A stretch of DNA of 64,000 nt from Flammeovirga agarivorans (GCF_012641475.1 NZ_JABAIL010000004.1:1-64000), one strand, 5' to 3'; positions 27,938-37,752 are shown, counted from the stretch's first letter. The notes: generated by a model from the sequence alone, not told the origin. Translations and numbers: made by a program.

Positions 27938-28300
27938 ATGAAAAGAAAACAGGCAACTACATTAGTAACAGCAATCGCGGCAGGTGCAGCATTAACTACT
28001 GGTATTGTAATTAAGACCAGAGAATACATGAAGAAAAAGCGCCTAGACGAGAGCGATTATCTTTACCCATACATTGACTATATCAAAGAAAAAATTAAGT
28101 CGGGTAAAGAAACAATTATTATTACTCCCGAAGATTCTCCTTTTAAGTTTATCACTTTAACGGTTAAAGATGCCGGGAAAAAGAAATTGATTATTGCAGA
28201 CTACGAAGGTATTGCGTTAGGTAGAGGTAGAAAAGATTTATTGAAATTCAAAAACAATAAGTTGAAGTTTATCAAGCCTATCAACGAGTATGCTATGTAG
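27938..28300 (+). CDS. Small hypothetical protein with N-terminal membrane segment
   Basis: The 120-residue protein begins MKRKQATTLVTAIAAGAAL, a possible signal anchor of about 18 residues, followed by a lysine-rich stretch and a short beta-rich domain (ETIIITPEDSPFKFITLTV). I do not recognise a family. Its own terminator follows, shared with the convergent barrel gene. Confidence 0.75.
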   Translation: MKRKQATTLVTAIAAGAALTTGIVIKTREYMKKKRLDESDYLYPYIDYIKEKIKSGKETIIITPEDSPFKFITLTVKDAGKKKLIIADYEGIALGRGRKDLLKFKNNKLKFIKPINEYAM

Positions 28301-28316
28301 TAAAAAATAGTATATC

Positions 28317-28354
28317 AAAAAAGCCATCACAATTTAGTTTGTGATGGCTTTTTT
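28317..28354. terminator. Bidirectional terminator, 28.3 kb
   Basis: Stem AAAAAAGCCATCACAA / TTGTGATGGCTTTTTT with a six-base loop between convergent genes. Confidence 0.92.
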
Positions 28355-28355
28355 A

Positions 28356-28955
28356 TTAGAAAATAAGACCAACATTAAAACTCATAAATTGAAAGTTAAA
28401 TGGTGGCTTATCTCCAAATACATGGTGATATTCGATATTAGCGAATACATTTACCTTATCAAATATTTTTGTAATGACGCCAACTTCAGGAGAAATACCA
28501 AAATTCCATTCTTCTAAAGTAGCAGTCTGTCTATTATCTTGAGTCTGTCTGAGGAGGGAGAAGTATAAATCTCTAGTCATATAGTAAGAGGCTCCACTGA
28601 TCCCAATATATGGTTCGAAAAACTTTCCTTTTCTAAAATGATAATTGATACCGAATGTCGTAGGCACAATTCTTAAGTTTTTCACATCACTACTAATAAT
28701 GCCAGAATCTATCTCTCTATTAAAATCTGAACGAGCAGACATTTGAAATCCAGCACTGATACTTGCAGAGAAATTGGATTTCTTGATAAAAGTTCTCCAT
28801 TCAATATTAACCCCATTGAGGTCAAGCACTTGTTCATCACCAACAGCTTTTGTATTGGTATAGCTTACCATAAAATTACTTTGTGCTTGTAATAGCGTAT
28901 TTATGGTGAAGAAAAGAAAAAGTGAAATGATATATTTAATACCTTGATTGATCAT
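28356..28955 (-). CDS. Outer-membrane beta-barrel (porin-like) protein
   Basis: The 199-residue protein has a signal peptide (cleavage near LQAQ) and alternating polar/hydrophobic strands with aromatic ends, such as LRIVPTTFGINYHFRKG and FEPYIGISGASYYM. This is the pattern of small 8-strand barrels (OmpA/porin family). The C-terminus ends in FNVGLIF, an aromatic end expected for Bam recognition. Ligand unknown. Confidence 0.82.
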   Translation of the reverse strand: MINQGIKYIISLFLFFTINTLLQAQSNFMVSYTNTKAVGDEQVLDLNGVNIEWRTFIKKSNFSASISAGFQMSARSDFNREIDSGIISSDVKNLRIVPTTFGINYHFRKGKFFEPYIGISGASYYMTRDLYFSLLRQTQDNRQTATLEEWNFGISPEVGVITKIFDKVNVFANIEYHHVFGDKPPFNFQFMSFNVGLIF

Positions 28956-29301
28956 TTATAGTTATAGTGAATAGGTTGCAGGATTTATATTTAGTTGTCA
29001 CAAAGATAAGTAGAGAAATTCAATAAATTTAACTTAAATAAGATTTTATTGTATTAAATGGTTTTAAAAGTCATTTTTTGAATGAAAACTGAACTATTTT
29101 GAACAAACACAAAACCTATTTTGACCATTTCCATAAGATATTGATACAAAATTGTTTCTGAAAATCTATTTGTTGTATGTTATAATTCAATTTAACAAAT
29201 AATAAGGATGCAGATGAGTATGATAATTTTCAATAAGTAAATTTGTAAGAATACCGAAGCATTTAATATTAATTGTGAACAACAACCAACTTTTTCTTGA
29301 G
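28956..29301. other. Gene-free divergent intergenic region, 346 bp
   Basis: It separates the porin-like gene (minus) from the barrel gene at 29302 (plus). It is AT-rich with no frame above background. A TAAATTTG -7-like element at 29238-29245 lacks a matching TTG at the usual spacing, so promoter assignment is weak. Confidence 0.5.
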
Positions 29302-31617
29302 ATGAGAAGAATTTTGACTACTTTATTTTGCATCATCTTTTATACATTACCAGGATTTGGACAAAATATATCCGGTATTGTGTTAGATGCAGAATCAAAC
29401 GAACTACTGCCTTTTGTAAATATCGCATGGGTAAAAGGAGATAGCATATATGCAGTGACTACTACCGATTTTGATGGTAAATTTTCAATGTCTGCAAAAG
29501 GCTACGATGAATATACTTTAAGGTTTGTCTTTACAGGCTATAAGCCTTACCAAAGGATAATATCTGTTACTGATGAATTGGACATTTCATTGGGTAAAGT
29601 CTTATTAGAATCGAATATTACGGAACTAGAAGGGGTTACCGTAACCGCCGAACGAGAAAACGTAAACATGACAGCCAACGGCATGAGTTTTAATGTTGAT
29701 GATGACGGTGGAACAGATATGGAGGATATTATTTCAGGTATGCCTTCTGTAACGATTGATGAAAATGGAGAAGTAACATCAAATGGCGAAACCGTCGTTA
29801 TTCTAGTCAATGGTGAAGAATCGGATTTGGAGAATCCATTGGAGGAGATCCCCATGCAAATGATCGATAGGGTGGAATTGCTAAATAATCCACCAGCTGA
29901 ATATACTTCTGCAAGTTCTGCTATCAATATTATTTTGAAAGAAAATGTAAAGTTGGGTAACCATGCAAGAGTACAAATTCAAGGTGGTATACCAGAACAA
30001 TACAAAGGTAATGTTAATGTATCGAGGTCTAATGATCGTTGGGCAACAACACTAAACCTAAGCTACCAGAACATAGAAACACCAACATCCAGAGAAAGTA
30101 GTCGTTTAAATTACGATAAAAATTATAGAGAAGCAGTTCGAGATGACGTAACAAAGCAAACAAACTATAACGTCAATTGGATTACTTCTTATGCTCTTTC
30201 TGCAAATGATAAGCTGAAATTACTTCTTACTTGGCAGCAAAGAGAACATGAATTACAAGGAGATGAAGTAGAATATTTAGAAAATACAGACGTAGATAAT
30301 CTTAACCCTAGGATCAACTATAGGTCTATTTATAACGATAGAACTACTCATAAGCTGCAAGCACAGCTAAATTATGATAAGCACTTTATGCAGGAAGGTA
30401 GAAAACTTCTTTTTAGAGCAAGGTGGTCTATGGACTCTTTCGATCAATACAATAGTAATGGAACGAATACTTACAATGTAGATAAGGATTCGTGGAGCTA
30501 TAATGATACGAGAATTACAGAAAGAGAAAGACCTGCACAAAACTACTTTGCATCTTTAAAATATATCCACCCTTTTAATGAACGAAGTACTTTAACAACA
30601 GGTTTTAGAAACTATACCAAAGTTCAAAAAACGAATGAAAAGTATTACAATATCACATCAGAAGGCGATCAGGAAGAGAGAGGTAGAGGTTCTCAGAATA
30701 CCGACTACCTAAATCAAAAGTTCTCAGGGTATGCTTCTTGGAATTATAAGTTTTACAATGATGTATCTTTCAATGTAGGAGCGGTTGTTGAAAATTCTAT
30801 CGTTACTTCAGAAGTGGCCGCACCTGATACACTTTTTGATACGAATAATTCATTTTTAGTGATCAATCCAAATGCAAGTTTGAATAAGAAGTTCAATGAG
30901 AATTGGATGGGAAATATCTCTTACTCATTTAGAATGAACACCCCTTCTGAATACAAGATGAACCCTCTAGTAAATGATAATAACCCTTTATTTATAAGTT
31001 TTGGTAACCCTAATTTGGGGTTGGAGAAGTTTCAGAAATTGTCGTTGAATGTTACCAATCAGCAAGATAAGGTGTCGACAAGGTTAGGGCTGTTTTATCG
31101 AAATATTATGGATGGGGTTGAAAGGGTTTATCAGACAAAAGGGGATACTATTATTTCCACCTTTGATAATGTCGTTGATAAGCATACCATTGGAACAAGT
31201 ATGTATATACATTGGCATGTTGCAAAAAATCAATCTATCATTCTTTCTGGAAACCTATACCAAGACATTTATAACCAAAGAGTAGATGAAAGATTACCGT
31301 TATCGGCTTGGGTTTATAATGCAAAAATGACTTATAAAGCTAAATTCTTTACACATTATCGATTTAGAATTGTAGGGTATTATGTTTCTCAGAAAATTGA
31401 GTACAATGGTAATTTAGTACCGGCCAGTGGTGTTGATGTCAATGTATCCCGATATGTTGCAAAACGAAAAGGTAAAATATGGGTAAGTGCTCAAGATATT
31501 TTTCAAACTAGAAGATATTATCGAGAGACCTATTCACCTCAATTTGAGAGTGAGTATGATTTAGATTTACCGTCTCAGGTAAGGTTAGGTTTTAGTTGGT
31601 CTTTCTATTCGATATAA
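29302..31617 (+). CDS. Outer-membrane beta-barrel family protein with CarboxypepD_reg and plug-like domains (TonB-dependent receptor-like)
   Basis: From ATG 29302 the product is 771 residues with signal MRRILTTLFCIIFYTLPGFGQ. A GTG 27 bp upstream is open but would disturb the signal. Residues about 22-105 are a carboxypeptidase-regulatory-like domain (ISGIVLDAESNELLPFVNI). A plug-like domain (about 115-230) contains VVILVNGEESDLENPLEEIPMQMIDRVELL cut short by PPAEYTSAS, and a large barrel fills the remainder. It fits the OMP_b-brl_3 group related to TonB-dependent receptors. No SusD-like partner is adjacent, so the ligand is not predictable. A bidirectional terminator follows. Confidence 0.9.
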   Translation: MRRILTTLFCIIFYTLPGFGQNISGIVLDAESNELLPFVNIAWVKGDSIYAVTTTDFDGKFSMSAKGYDEYTLRFVFTGYKPYQRIISVTDELDISLGKVLLESNITELEGVTVTAERENVNMTANGMSFNVDDDGGTDMEDIISGMPSVTIDENGEVTSNGETVVILVNGEESDLENPLEEIPMQMIDRVELLNNPPAEYTSASSAINIILKENVKLGNHARVQIQGGIPEQYKGNVNVSRSNDRWATTLNLSYQNIETPTSRESSRLNYDKNYREAVRDDVTKQTNYNVNWITSYALSANDKLKLLLTWQQREHELQGDEVEYLENTDVDNLNPRINYRSIYNDRTTHKLQAQLNYDKHFMQEGRKLLFRARWSMDSFDQYNSNGTNTYNVDKDSWSYNDTRITERERPAQNYFASLKYIHPFNERSTLTTGFRNYTKVQKTNEKYYNITSEGDQEERGRGSQNTDYLNQKFSGYASWNYKFYNDVSFNVGAVVENSIVTSEVAAPDTLFDTNNSFLVINPNASLNKKFNENWMGNISYSFRMNTPSEYKMNPLVNDNNPLFISFGNPNLGLEKFQKLSLNVTNQQDKVSTRLGLFYRNIMDGVERVYQTKGDTIISTFDNVVDKHTIGTSMYIHWHVAKNQSIILSGNLYQDIYNQRVDERLPLSAWVYNAKMTYKAKFFTHYRFRIVGYYVSQKIEYNGNLVPASGVDVNVSRYVAKRKGKIWVSAQDIFQTRRYYRETYSPQFESEYDLDLPSQVRLGFSWSFYSI

Positions 31618-31622
31618 AAAAG

Positions 31623-31662
31623 AAAAGTCATCCTATTCGATTCAGATAGGATGACTTTTTTT
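31623..31662. terminator. Bidirectional terminator between barrel gene and sulP
   Basis: Stem AAAAGTCATCCTAT / ATAGGATGACTTTT with a nine-base loop and a long T-run. Confidence 0.92.
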
Positions 31663-31664
31663 AT

Positions 31665-33173
31665 TTATGCCAATTGTTGTTGAGGACTACTCACTAAAGA
31701 AGCTTTTATATTTTTCTTTAATGACCCTTCAGTTATAAATTGGTCAATAATGTCACTCACATCAGTATGAAGACTTTCACTTTTAGATGTGTTGATGATC
31801 ACTTCAGAATTTTCTGGTAGCTCATCTAGTATTTTTTTGATTTTAGCCTTATTTAAAAAGGATACTTGTTGTGATAGTTCAATATTAATCGGTCCTTGAT
31901 CGATAGTATTGGCTTGAAAATCTACGGCCACAGGCTTCTGTATAGAATTATAGACAATTTCAATTACCGAGACAATTAAGCCCAAAGCGATACCTTCCAA
32001 TAAATCGGTAAATACTACACCGACTACAGTTATAATAAAAGGTAAGAAAGTAGTCCAGCCTTTTGAATACATCATCTTGAAGTTTTCAGGCTTTGCTAAT
32101 TTGTAACCTACTTGAAGCAAAATCGCAGCTAAACAAGCTAATGGAATAAAATCTAATATTTCTGGGATCGCAAGAACACAGATAAATAGTAAAATACCAT
32201 GCGAAATTGCCGATAACTTAGATGTTCCTCCAGAGTTGACATTCACAGATGATCTCACAATTACTTGTGTAATTGGTAATCCTCCAATCATACCAGAAAT
32301 GATATTACCTGTTCCTTGTGCAATTAACTCTCGGTTAGTTGGTGTATTTCTTTTCTGTGGATCTAATTTATCTGCCGCTTCTACCGATAGCAAAGTTTCT
32401 AAAGAAGCAACAATAGCCATCGTAAATGCAATTGTATATACTTTAGGATTAGATACTGCAGAAAAATCGGGGAAGTGGAACGTAGCGACAAATTCATCCC
32501 AATTATGAATCACTGGAATCTGAACAAGTTGGTCAGTCATTAATCCCCATTCTTGGTTACCTTGAGTAAGCAGGTAATACCCAATACCAAAACCAACTAC
32601 AATTAATGGAGCAGGAATCTGAGCAACAATTTTGTTTCTTTTCATAAAGGGTTTGTCCCAAATAATAAGAATAAACAAAGAAGCTGCACAAACAAGGATA
32701 GCACCAAATGTAATGTTTGATAAGGATAAGGTCAGTTCATGTTCTGGACCGATATACCCTAAAGCATTAGGAACTTGTTGTATTAGGATGTTTACCCCAA
32801 TACCAGTGAGCATACCCTTAATGACAGATGTAGGGAAGTAGTATCCAATTACCCCTGCTTTTAAAAAGCCAAGTACAATCTGAATAGCACCAGCTAATAC
32901 AACAGTACATAAGAAGGCCTCGAACGAATGAAGGTCATCAATGGCATGGAAAACAATAACCGCAAGACCAGCGGCAGGGCCACTTACACCAATTGCAGAC
33001 CCACTAAAGGATGCGACAACAACACCTCCAACTATTCCAGAGATGATACCCGATAATAATGGAGCCCCAGATGCTAGAGCAATTCCAAGACATAGTGGTA
33101 GGGCGACTAGAAACACCACTATACTTGCAGGAAAGTCTTTGTTGATGTTACTAAATAAAGTATTGGTTTTCAT
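31665..33173 (-). CDS. SulP-family inorganic anion transporter
   Basis: From ATG 33173 the product is 502 residues. The frame is open 18 codons upstream, but MKTNTLFSNINKDFPAS is the expected cytoplasmic lead-in to TM1 (LVALPLCLGIALASGAPLLSG). Multiple helices and the SulP core are present (GVSGPAAG, LPITQVIVRSSVN). After the membrane domain, residues from about 410 look like a reduced STAS-type domain. SulP members move sulfate, bicarbonate or other anions; BicA-like members are bicarbonate carriers. No carbonic anhydrase or sulfate-assimilation gene is adjacent, so substrate is uncertain. Confidence 0.9.
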   Translation of the reverse strand: MKTNTLFSNINKDFPASIVVFLVALPLCLGIALASGAPLLSGIISGIVGGVVVASFSGSAIGVSGPAAGLAVIVFHAIDDLHSFEAFLCTVVLAGAIQIVLGFLKAGVIGYYFPTSVIKGMLTGIGVNILIQQVPNALGYIGPEHELTLSLSNITFGAILVCAASLFILIIWDKPFMKRNKIVAQIPAPLIVVGFGIGYYLLTQGNQEWGLMTDQLVQIPVIHNWDEFVATFHFPDFSAVSNPKVYTIAFTMAIVASLETLLSVEAADKLDPQKRNTPTNRELIAQGTGNIISGMIGGLPITQVIVRSSVNVNSGGTSKLSAISHGILLFICVLAIPEILDFIPLACLAAILLQVGYKLAKPENFKMMYSKGWTTFLPFIITVVGVVFTDLLEGIALGLIVSVIEIVYNSIQKPVAVDFQANTIDQGPINIELSQQVSFLNKAKIKKILDELPENSEVIINTSKSESLHTDVSDIIDQFITEGSLKKNIKASLVSSPQQQLA

Positions 33174-33390
33174 TGTAGTAGTTAATAATAGACAAATAAT
33201 TAAATAAGTAAATTGTATGTAATTCACTACAAATAAAGAGTCTATTATTAACCATCACAATGACCTTTTTTCTATTTTTAGTCTCTTAACTTAATAAGTT
33301 TAATATTAAACATAAATTATTATTTTATTGAATAGTATCTGAAATTATTAATGTTATGATTCTTTTGTGTTTTTAATGTTTGATGTGAAA

Positions 33391-35130
33391 TCAAATTCTA
33401 GCTTGGTATTTATACAATTCATGGTAGCGCCCTTTTTTATCGATAAGTTCTTGGTGTGTACCTCTTTCAATAATTTCTCCTTGATTCATAACAAGGATCT
33501 GATCAGCCTTTTGAATAGTACTTAGTCTATGTGCAATAACGATGGTAGTTCTACCTTTCATTAGAACATTAAGGGACTTTTGAATGAGAGCTTCGCTTTC
33601 AGTATCAAGGCTAGAAGTGGCTTCATCTAGAATAATGATTTTTGGATCAGCAATAATGGCTCTGGCGATAGCAATTCTTTGACGTTGCCCTCCAGATAGT
33701 TTTACACCTCTTTCTCCTATAACGGTTTGCAAGCCTTCTTCAAATCGATCCGTAAATTCGTCTACATAAGCCGCTTTTACAGCTTTTAATAGTGCATCAT
33801 TGGTGGCGTCAGGGTTGGAGAATTTGATGTTTTCTTCAATAGTTCCCTCAAATAGGAAATCATCTTGTAAAACAACACCTAAGTGCTTTCTGAAACTAGG
33901 TAGGTGTACTTTTCTTAAATCTTGTCCATCTAATGTAATAGTACCAGAAGTAGGGTTAAGGAATGTAGCAATTAAGCTTGCAATGGTTGTTTTACCAGAA
34001 CCCGATGAACCCACCAAGGCAGTAATAGATCCAGCATTAGCTTTAAATGAAATATTGTGAAGAACATTTTTATTGTCTTCATAAGCAAATTCAATATTAT
34101 TAAGTTCAATATCTCCTTTAATTTGGTCACTAACTTCTTCTGTCCTTAAAGGGTCATCTGTTTCACTTGCTTCATTCATTATTTCCTCTGTTCTATCTAG
34201 ACCAGCAAATGCTTCTGTTAATTGGCTTCCGATGTTACTCATCTGAACGATAGGGGCAATCATAAAACCTAAGTATAAAGTGAAGGCTAGGAAATCACCA
34301 ATGGTTAACTCTCCCTGCATAATTTTATATCCACCAATACCCATAATACCTGTTGATGCTATACCCAGTAAAAAGGTAGACGAACTTGTCATAATTGCCG
34401 TACTTGTCAGACTTTTCTTGACGTTTTTAAATAGCTTATCTACACCTTCTTCAAAAATCCTATTTTCTTCTTCTTCAGCATTAAAACCCTTAATAATCCT
34501 GACACCATTTAAAGACTCAGTGAGTCTACCTGTTACTTCCGCCTTTATCTTGCCACGTTTTCTGAAAATCGGTCGTATAAATTGAAAGGCTTTCATCGAA
34601 ATCATCCCAAAAATGGAAACAGGAACGAGAACAAATACAGTCATGGACCAACTGATTTTTATTAGTAATACCAAAGAAATAATAGCTGTAATCGTTCCTC
34701 CAATAAGTTGTACCAATCCTGTTCCGACTAAGTTACGGACACCTTCAACATCACTCATTATTCTAGAAACCAGAACTCCAGATTTAGTATTATCAAAATA
34801 ACTAATTGGTAAAGAGATAACATGTCGTTGTACATTAGCTCTTAAATGGGCAATTAGTCGTTGTGCTTCAACCGAAAGAAGTCGGGTAAGTAAAAAACCT
34901 GTGGATGCTTGGAAAAATATGGCAAGGACAACCACCATGACTAACTTTTTGAGCATTTCATAATCTTGATTGGTGATCACATCATCCATTAAATATTTAC
35001 TTGCTCCCGGTAGAACAAGCCCGCACAAACGGTTAATTATAATTAGAAGTAGTCCTATTAATAGCAACTTTCTTCTTGGCCATACTATTTCTTTAAAGAC
35101 TTTACTGATTGAAACCTTCTTTTTAGACAT
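33391..35130 (-). CDS. ABC transporter, fused permease and ATPase (MsbA/LmrA-like exporter)
   Basis: The 579-residue half-transporter has a six-helix membrane domain (about 15-320) and an ATPase domain. Walker A GSSGSGKTT is at 374-382, the signature LSGGQRQR near 477, and Walker B IIILDEATSSLD about 498-509, followed by the H-loop AHR. It should function as a homodimer exporting lipids, lipid-like molecules or drugs. In Bacteroidota such half-transporters often serve as MsbA, but no lipid A gene is adjacent. No accessory protein is adjacent. No terminator was recognised after its stop. Confidence 0.93.
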   Translation of the reverse strand: MSKKKVSISKVFKEIVWPRRKLLLIGLLLIIINRLCGLVLPGASKYLMDDVITNQDYEMLKKLVMVVVLAIFFQASTGFLLTRLLSVEAQRLIAHLRANVQRHVISLPISYFDNTKSGVLVSRIMSDVEGVRNLVGTGLVQLIGGTITAIISLVLLIKISWSMTVFVLVPVSIFGMISMKAFQFIRPIFRKRGKIKAEVTGRLTESLNGVRIIKGFNAEEEENRIFEEGVDKLFKNVKKSLTSTAIMTSSSTFLLGIASTGIMGIGGYKIMQGELTIGDFLAFTLYLGFMIAPIVQMSNIGSQLTEAFAGLDRTEEIMNEASETDDPLRTEEVSDQIKGDIELNNIEFAYEDNKNVLHNISFKANAGSITALVGSSGSGKTTIASLIATFLNPTSGTITLDGQDLRKVHLPSFRKHLGVVLQDDFLFEGTIEENIKFSNPDATNDALLKAVKAAYVDEFTDRFEEGLQTVIGERGVKLSGGQRQRIAIARAIIADPKIIILDEATSSLDTESEALIQKSLNVLMKGRTTIVIAHRLSTIQKADQILVMNQGEIIERGTHQELIDKKGRYHELYKYQARI

Positions 35131-35542
35131 GTTGGTTGGGAATTGAAATTTGATTGTAAAATCCGACAGTGTTAATTAAAGCTACCAATTTTATTTCAAT
35201 AATTTGATACTTTTCGGTATTGAAAAAAAACTTCTTTTTCGACTAATTTTAGATTAATTTTTTACGGAATATAGTGAGAACTAGACTAGCATAGATTTTT
35301 TGTGAAAAATAGGAAAAAAATAAGCCTGTTCTTTTTGAACAGGCTTCACAGTAATTGTGTAATCATAGTTAGTATTTGGGTATATTAATGTCTTTAATAA
35401 TGGGTCTATAAACTTTTGGTTCATTATAAAAGTACAAAAAATTGTAAATGCATGTATCTGTTTACATTGATATTCTTTATTCAATTCAGTGTTTTCATCT
35501 AATACTGCAATTTATTGTATGAAATAATAGAAATCACCTATT
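35131..35542. other. Gene-poor region between dinB-like gene and ABC exporter
   Basis: 412 bases without a supported gene. A minus-strand terminator lies at 35313-35346, about 200 bp after the DinB stop, leaving an unexplained AT-rich stretch from 35347 to 35542. The promoter of the ABC gene should lie in 35131-35300 but no consensus stands out. Confidence 0.5.
35313..35346 (-). terminator. Intrinsic terminator downstream of the DinB gene
   Basis: Stem AAGCCTGTTC / GAACAGGCTT with a five-base loop. On the minus strand it is followed by a run of seven T. Confidence 0.85.
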
Positions 35543-36115
35543 TTAAATGGTGTTTTTGTTGGAAATAGAATACATTATTCTATCTGCTTGTAGGGTATGT
35601 CTATTATCATGTGCAATTAAGAAGTGTAAGGTGTCACCATATTTTAGTCTGATTACTCTACTTATACTTATAGGTATTCTTGGTTTATTTATATTTTTAT
35701 CAAAAGAGTGCCCTAAAATCTCAAGTAGTTGTGTACATTGTTTTTTTCTAACACTAAGTACTACTCGATCTAGAGTTGTTCCAATTGGATTTTTATCTGA
35801 AGGGGCTGACATTTTATTGGAGATACTTCCGCCTTTTGGTTGCATCATATTGGCAAAATAATTTCCAAGCCATCCTCCTTTATAAATATCTTTTGTTTTT
35901 TGAGGTGATGTGTTCATCGCTTTCTTTAAATATGGGATATAATAATCTCCATATCTATTTAGATGTTCCATACATTCAAGTATACTCCAACTTTTTTCAT
36001 CGTATTTAGTATTCAGTTCCTCATCAGATAACTCCATGTACTCATTTACAGAAGTTAGGTTGTCTTCAACGTTTTCAATTAGTTGTTGTAAAAATTGTTC
36101 TTGGTTGACTTTCAT
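35543..36115 (-). CDS. DinB-family (DinB_2) metal-dependent protein
   Basis: From ATG 36115 the product is 190 residues. The DinB four-helix fold is indicated by KSWSILECMEHLNRYGDYY (a first metal His) and the C-terminal HDNRH motif in FLIAHDNRHTLQADRI. Together they give the His triad of the family. The family includes thiol-dependent transferases and damage-inducible proteins. The frame is open upstream to 36181 but the extra residues do not fit. It follows the Crp/Fnr gene by 62 bp on the same strand, and may be its partner or target. Confidence 0.85.
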   Translation of the reverse strand: MKVNQEQFLQQLIENVEDNLTSVNEYMELSDEELNTKYDEKSWSILECMEHLNRYGDYYIPYLKKAMNTSPQKTKDIYKGGWLGNYFANMMQPKGGSISNKMSAPSDKNPIGTTLDRVVLSVRKKQCTQLLEILGHSFDKNINKPRIPISISRVIRLKYGDTLHFLIAHDNRHTLQADRIMYSISNKNTI

Positions 36116-36177
36116 AGTATTGAGATTTAGTGTTACCCAAAATTCAATAGAATATCGACAAAGAATCTTGATTGAGA

Positions 36178-36711
36178 TCAAGATTTTAGAATTCTACTTA
36201 AAGTTTCAGGAGACATGCGTAGGTAGGTAGCTATATATTTTAACGGGACCTCTTGGAAAAGTTGAGGGCTGCGTTCCATGACTCTTCGTATTCTTTCTTT
36301 AGGGGAATTGATCAGTAAATCTATTTCTCGCTCACTTTGTTGGCGAATAAGATCAACAAGAAGATATTGTAAACCTTTTTGAAATTCAGGGTGTGTCTCA
36401 ATAATTTGATCAAAATCTTTCTTTTTAATCACTTTTGCTCTACAAGTTCGAATTGCTTCAATACTTAGGTTAGTAGGAGTTTCATAAAAGAAAGCAGGAA
36501 TTGCAGCGATAATAGAATTTTTATATCCCAAACGGATAATATATTCTTCTTTATCATGAAATATCACTTGAACTGCACCTTCTATTATCACGAAGACTTC
36601 ATTTGCAATAGAATTTACTTCTTGTAATAGTTCACCTCTTTTAAAAACTTTCTCTTTAGAAGGGAGCAGATCTGATGTAATGATTTTTTCTAAAAGTTGA
36701 GCTTCTTTCAT
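36178..36711 (-). CDS. Crp/Fnr-family regulator with cyclic nucleotide-binding-like domain
   Basis: The 177-residue protein has a cNMP-binding-type beta-roll (about 15-120, with NEVFVIIEGAVQVI and AAIPAFFYETPT) and a short C-terminal helix-turn-helix segment (VPLKYIATYLRMSPETLSRILKS). This compact form is frequent in Bacteroidota. No Cys cluster for an iron-sulfur centre is seen, so it is not an Fnr-type oxygen sensor. It precedes the DinB gene on the same strand and probably controls it or itself. Confidence 0.9.
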   Translation of the reverse strand: MKEAQLLEKIITSDLLPSKEKVFKRGELLQEVNSIANEVFVIIEGAVQVIFHDKEEYIIRLGYKNSIIAAIPAFFYETPTNLSIEAIRTCRAKVIKKKDFDQIIETHPEFQKGLQYLLVDLIRQQSEREIDLLINSPKERIRRVMERSPQLFQEVPLKYIATYLRMSPETLSRILKS

Positions 36712-36855
36712 AAGTGAAAGTCTTGTTATACTAAAAAAACGTTTAATTTCGCGATAAGAAAAACGAATCTACACTTTTAAAATTAGCATCTATAAAGTAT
36801 ATCTCAAGAATATATTTATAGTTACTGCGGTTTTTTGTTATCTAACTTATACATC

Positions 36856-37752
36856 ATGTTAAAAAACATAGTACTGACATTCATACTTTTATATTCTACT
36901 GGTAATGCATTCTCACAAACGGACTTAGCTTTTGAAGGGTTAATTAATTCTGAATTAGAAGTAAGAGTACGATTTAGTATTGGTGATGATAATAAAGCAG
37001 AAGGTTTTTGCATTTATAAATCCACTAATGAAAAAGTGAAATTAGTTGGAGAAAAAGGAAGTGATGGTAAGATCAAACTAATACAGCCTAACGGTGAAAG
37101 GTTTGAAGGTAAAGTGATTGCCCAATACATGTTTAAAGGAGAGTACTTCAATAAGGAAAATGTAGACCTTGGTACGTTCTTATTATCAAAGTTAGATGAG
37201 TCAGCGGAAAGTGATACAGATTTATTATCTGAACCTGTGGAAGAGAATAGTAAAAAGTCAACGCTTTCTGATGAAGAGATTGATCAGGTATTAAATAGCT
37301 ATATTAAAGAATTTACTACTTGTTATGCCAAAAGTATTGACCCTCTGAAATGTCGACAAACAACAGCAAAAGCTATTACAGAAATTTATAATATCGATGA
37401 TTTCAAAGATCCCTATGTAGGAGGTTCTTTTCTAACGATGACAGAAGCTTATGATAAAATCTCTGCGGATAGCCAATGGAAAATGATTGGTGAAGCTAAT
37501 GCTACCACTTTAACAGAGGCACAAGAATTGGCAAACAAAGGAGAAGTAGTAGTCATAGCTTACCCGTTTAAGGGTTTTATTCAATTAGCCATGATTAGAA
37601 GAGGGGAAACTAAAATGTCTTCAAAATGGGGAATGGCGGTTCCAAATGTTGGCATCTTTTTTTATAATGACCCTGAAAAGTCTTCGGCTAGTAAGCCATT
37701 GAATTTTATCTGGAGAAGCCCAGAGAATATAGAAATTTGGGTGAAGAAATAG
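36856..37752 (+). CDS. Secreted hypothetical protein, possible degenerate CHAP/NlpC-like C-terminal domain
   Basis: From ATG 36856 the product is 298 residues with signal MLKNIVLTFILLYSTGNAFS. The N-terminal third is beta-rich. A Ser/Asp/Glu-rich linker (about 115-145) leads to a C-terminal domain with a Cys in PLKCRQTTAKAI, then LTMTEAYDKI, ANKGEVVVIAYP, FIQLAMIRRG and SKWGMAVPNVGIFFY. The order of these segments resembles small secreted cysteine amidase (CHAP/NlpC-like) folds, but the usual catalytic GHVA is FIQLA here, with no His. I therefore treat it as unknown, perhaps a non-catalytic relative. Confidence 0.8.
   Translation: MLKNIVLTFILLYSTGNAFSQTDLAFEGLINSELEVRVRFSIGDDNKAEGFCIYKSTNEKVKLVGEKGSDGKIKLIQPNGERFEGKVIAQYMFKGEYFNKENVDLGTFLLSKLDESAESDTDLLSEPVEENSKKSTLSDEEIDQVLNSYIKEFTTCYAKSIDPLKCRQTTAKAITEIYNIDDFKDPYVGGSFLTMTEAYDKISADSQWKMIGEANATTLTEAQELANKGEVVVIAYPFKGFIQLAMIRRGETKMSSKWGMAVPNVGIFFYNDPEKSSASKPLNFIWRSPENIEIWVKK

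Noticed and set aside
35281-35484. 67-codon minus-strand frame
   Set aside because: It runs through the terminator hairpin at 35313-35346, and the product looks like random AT-rich translation.
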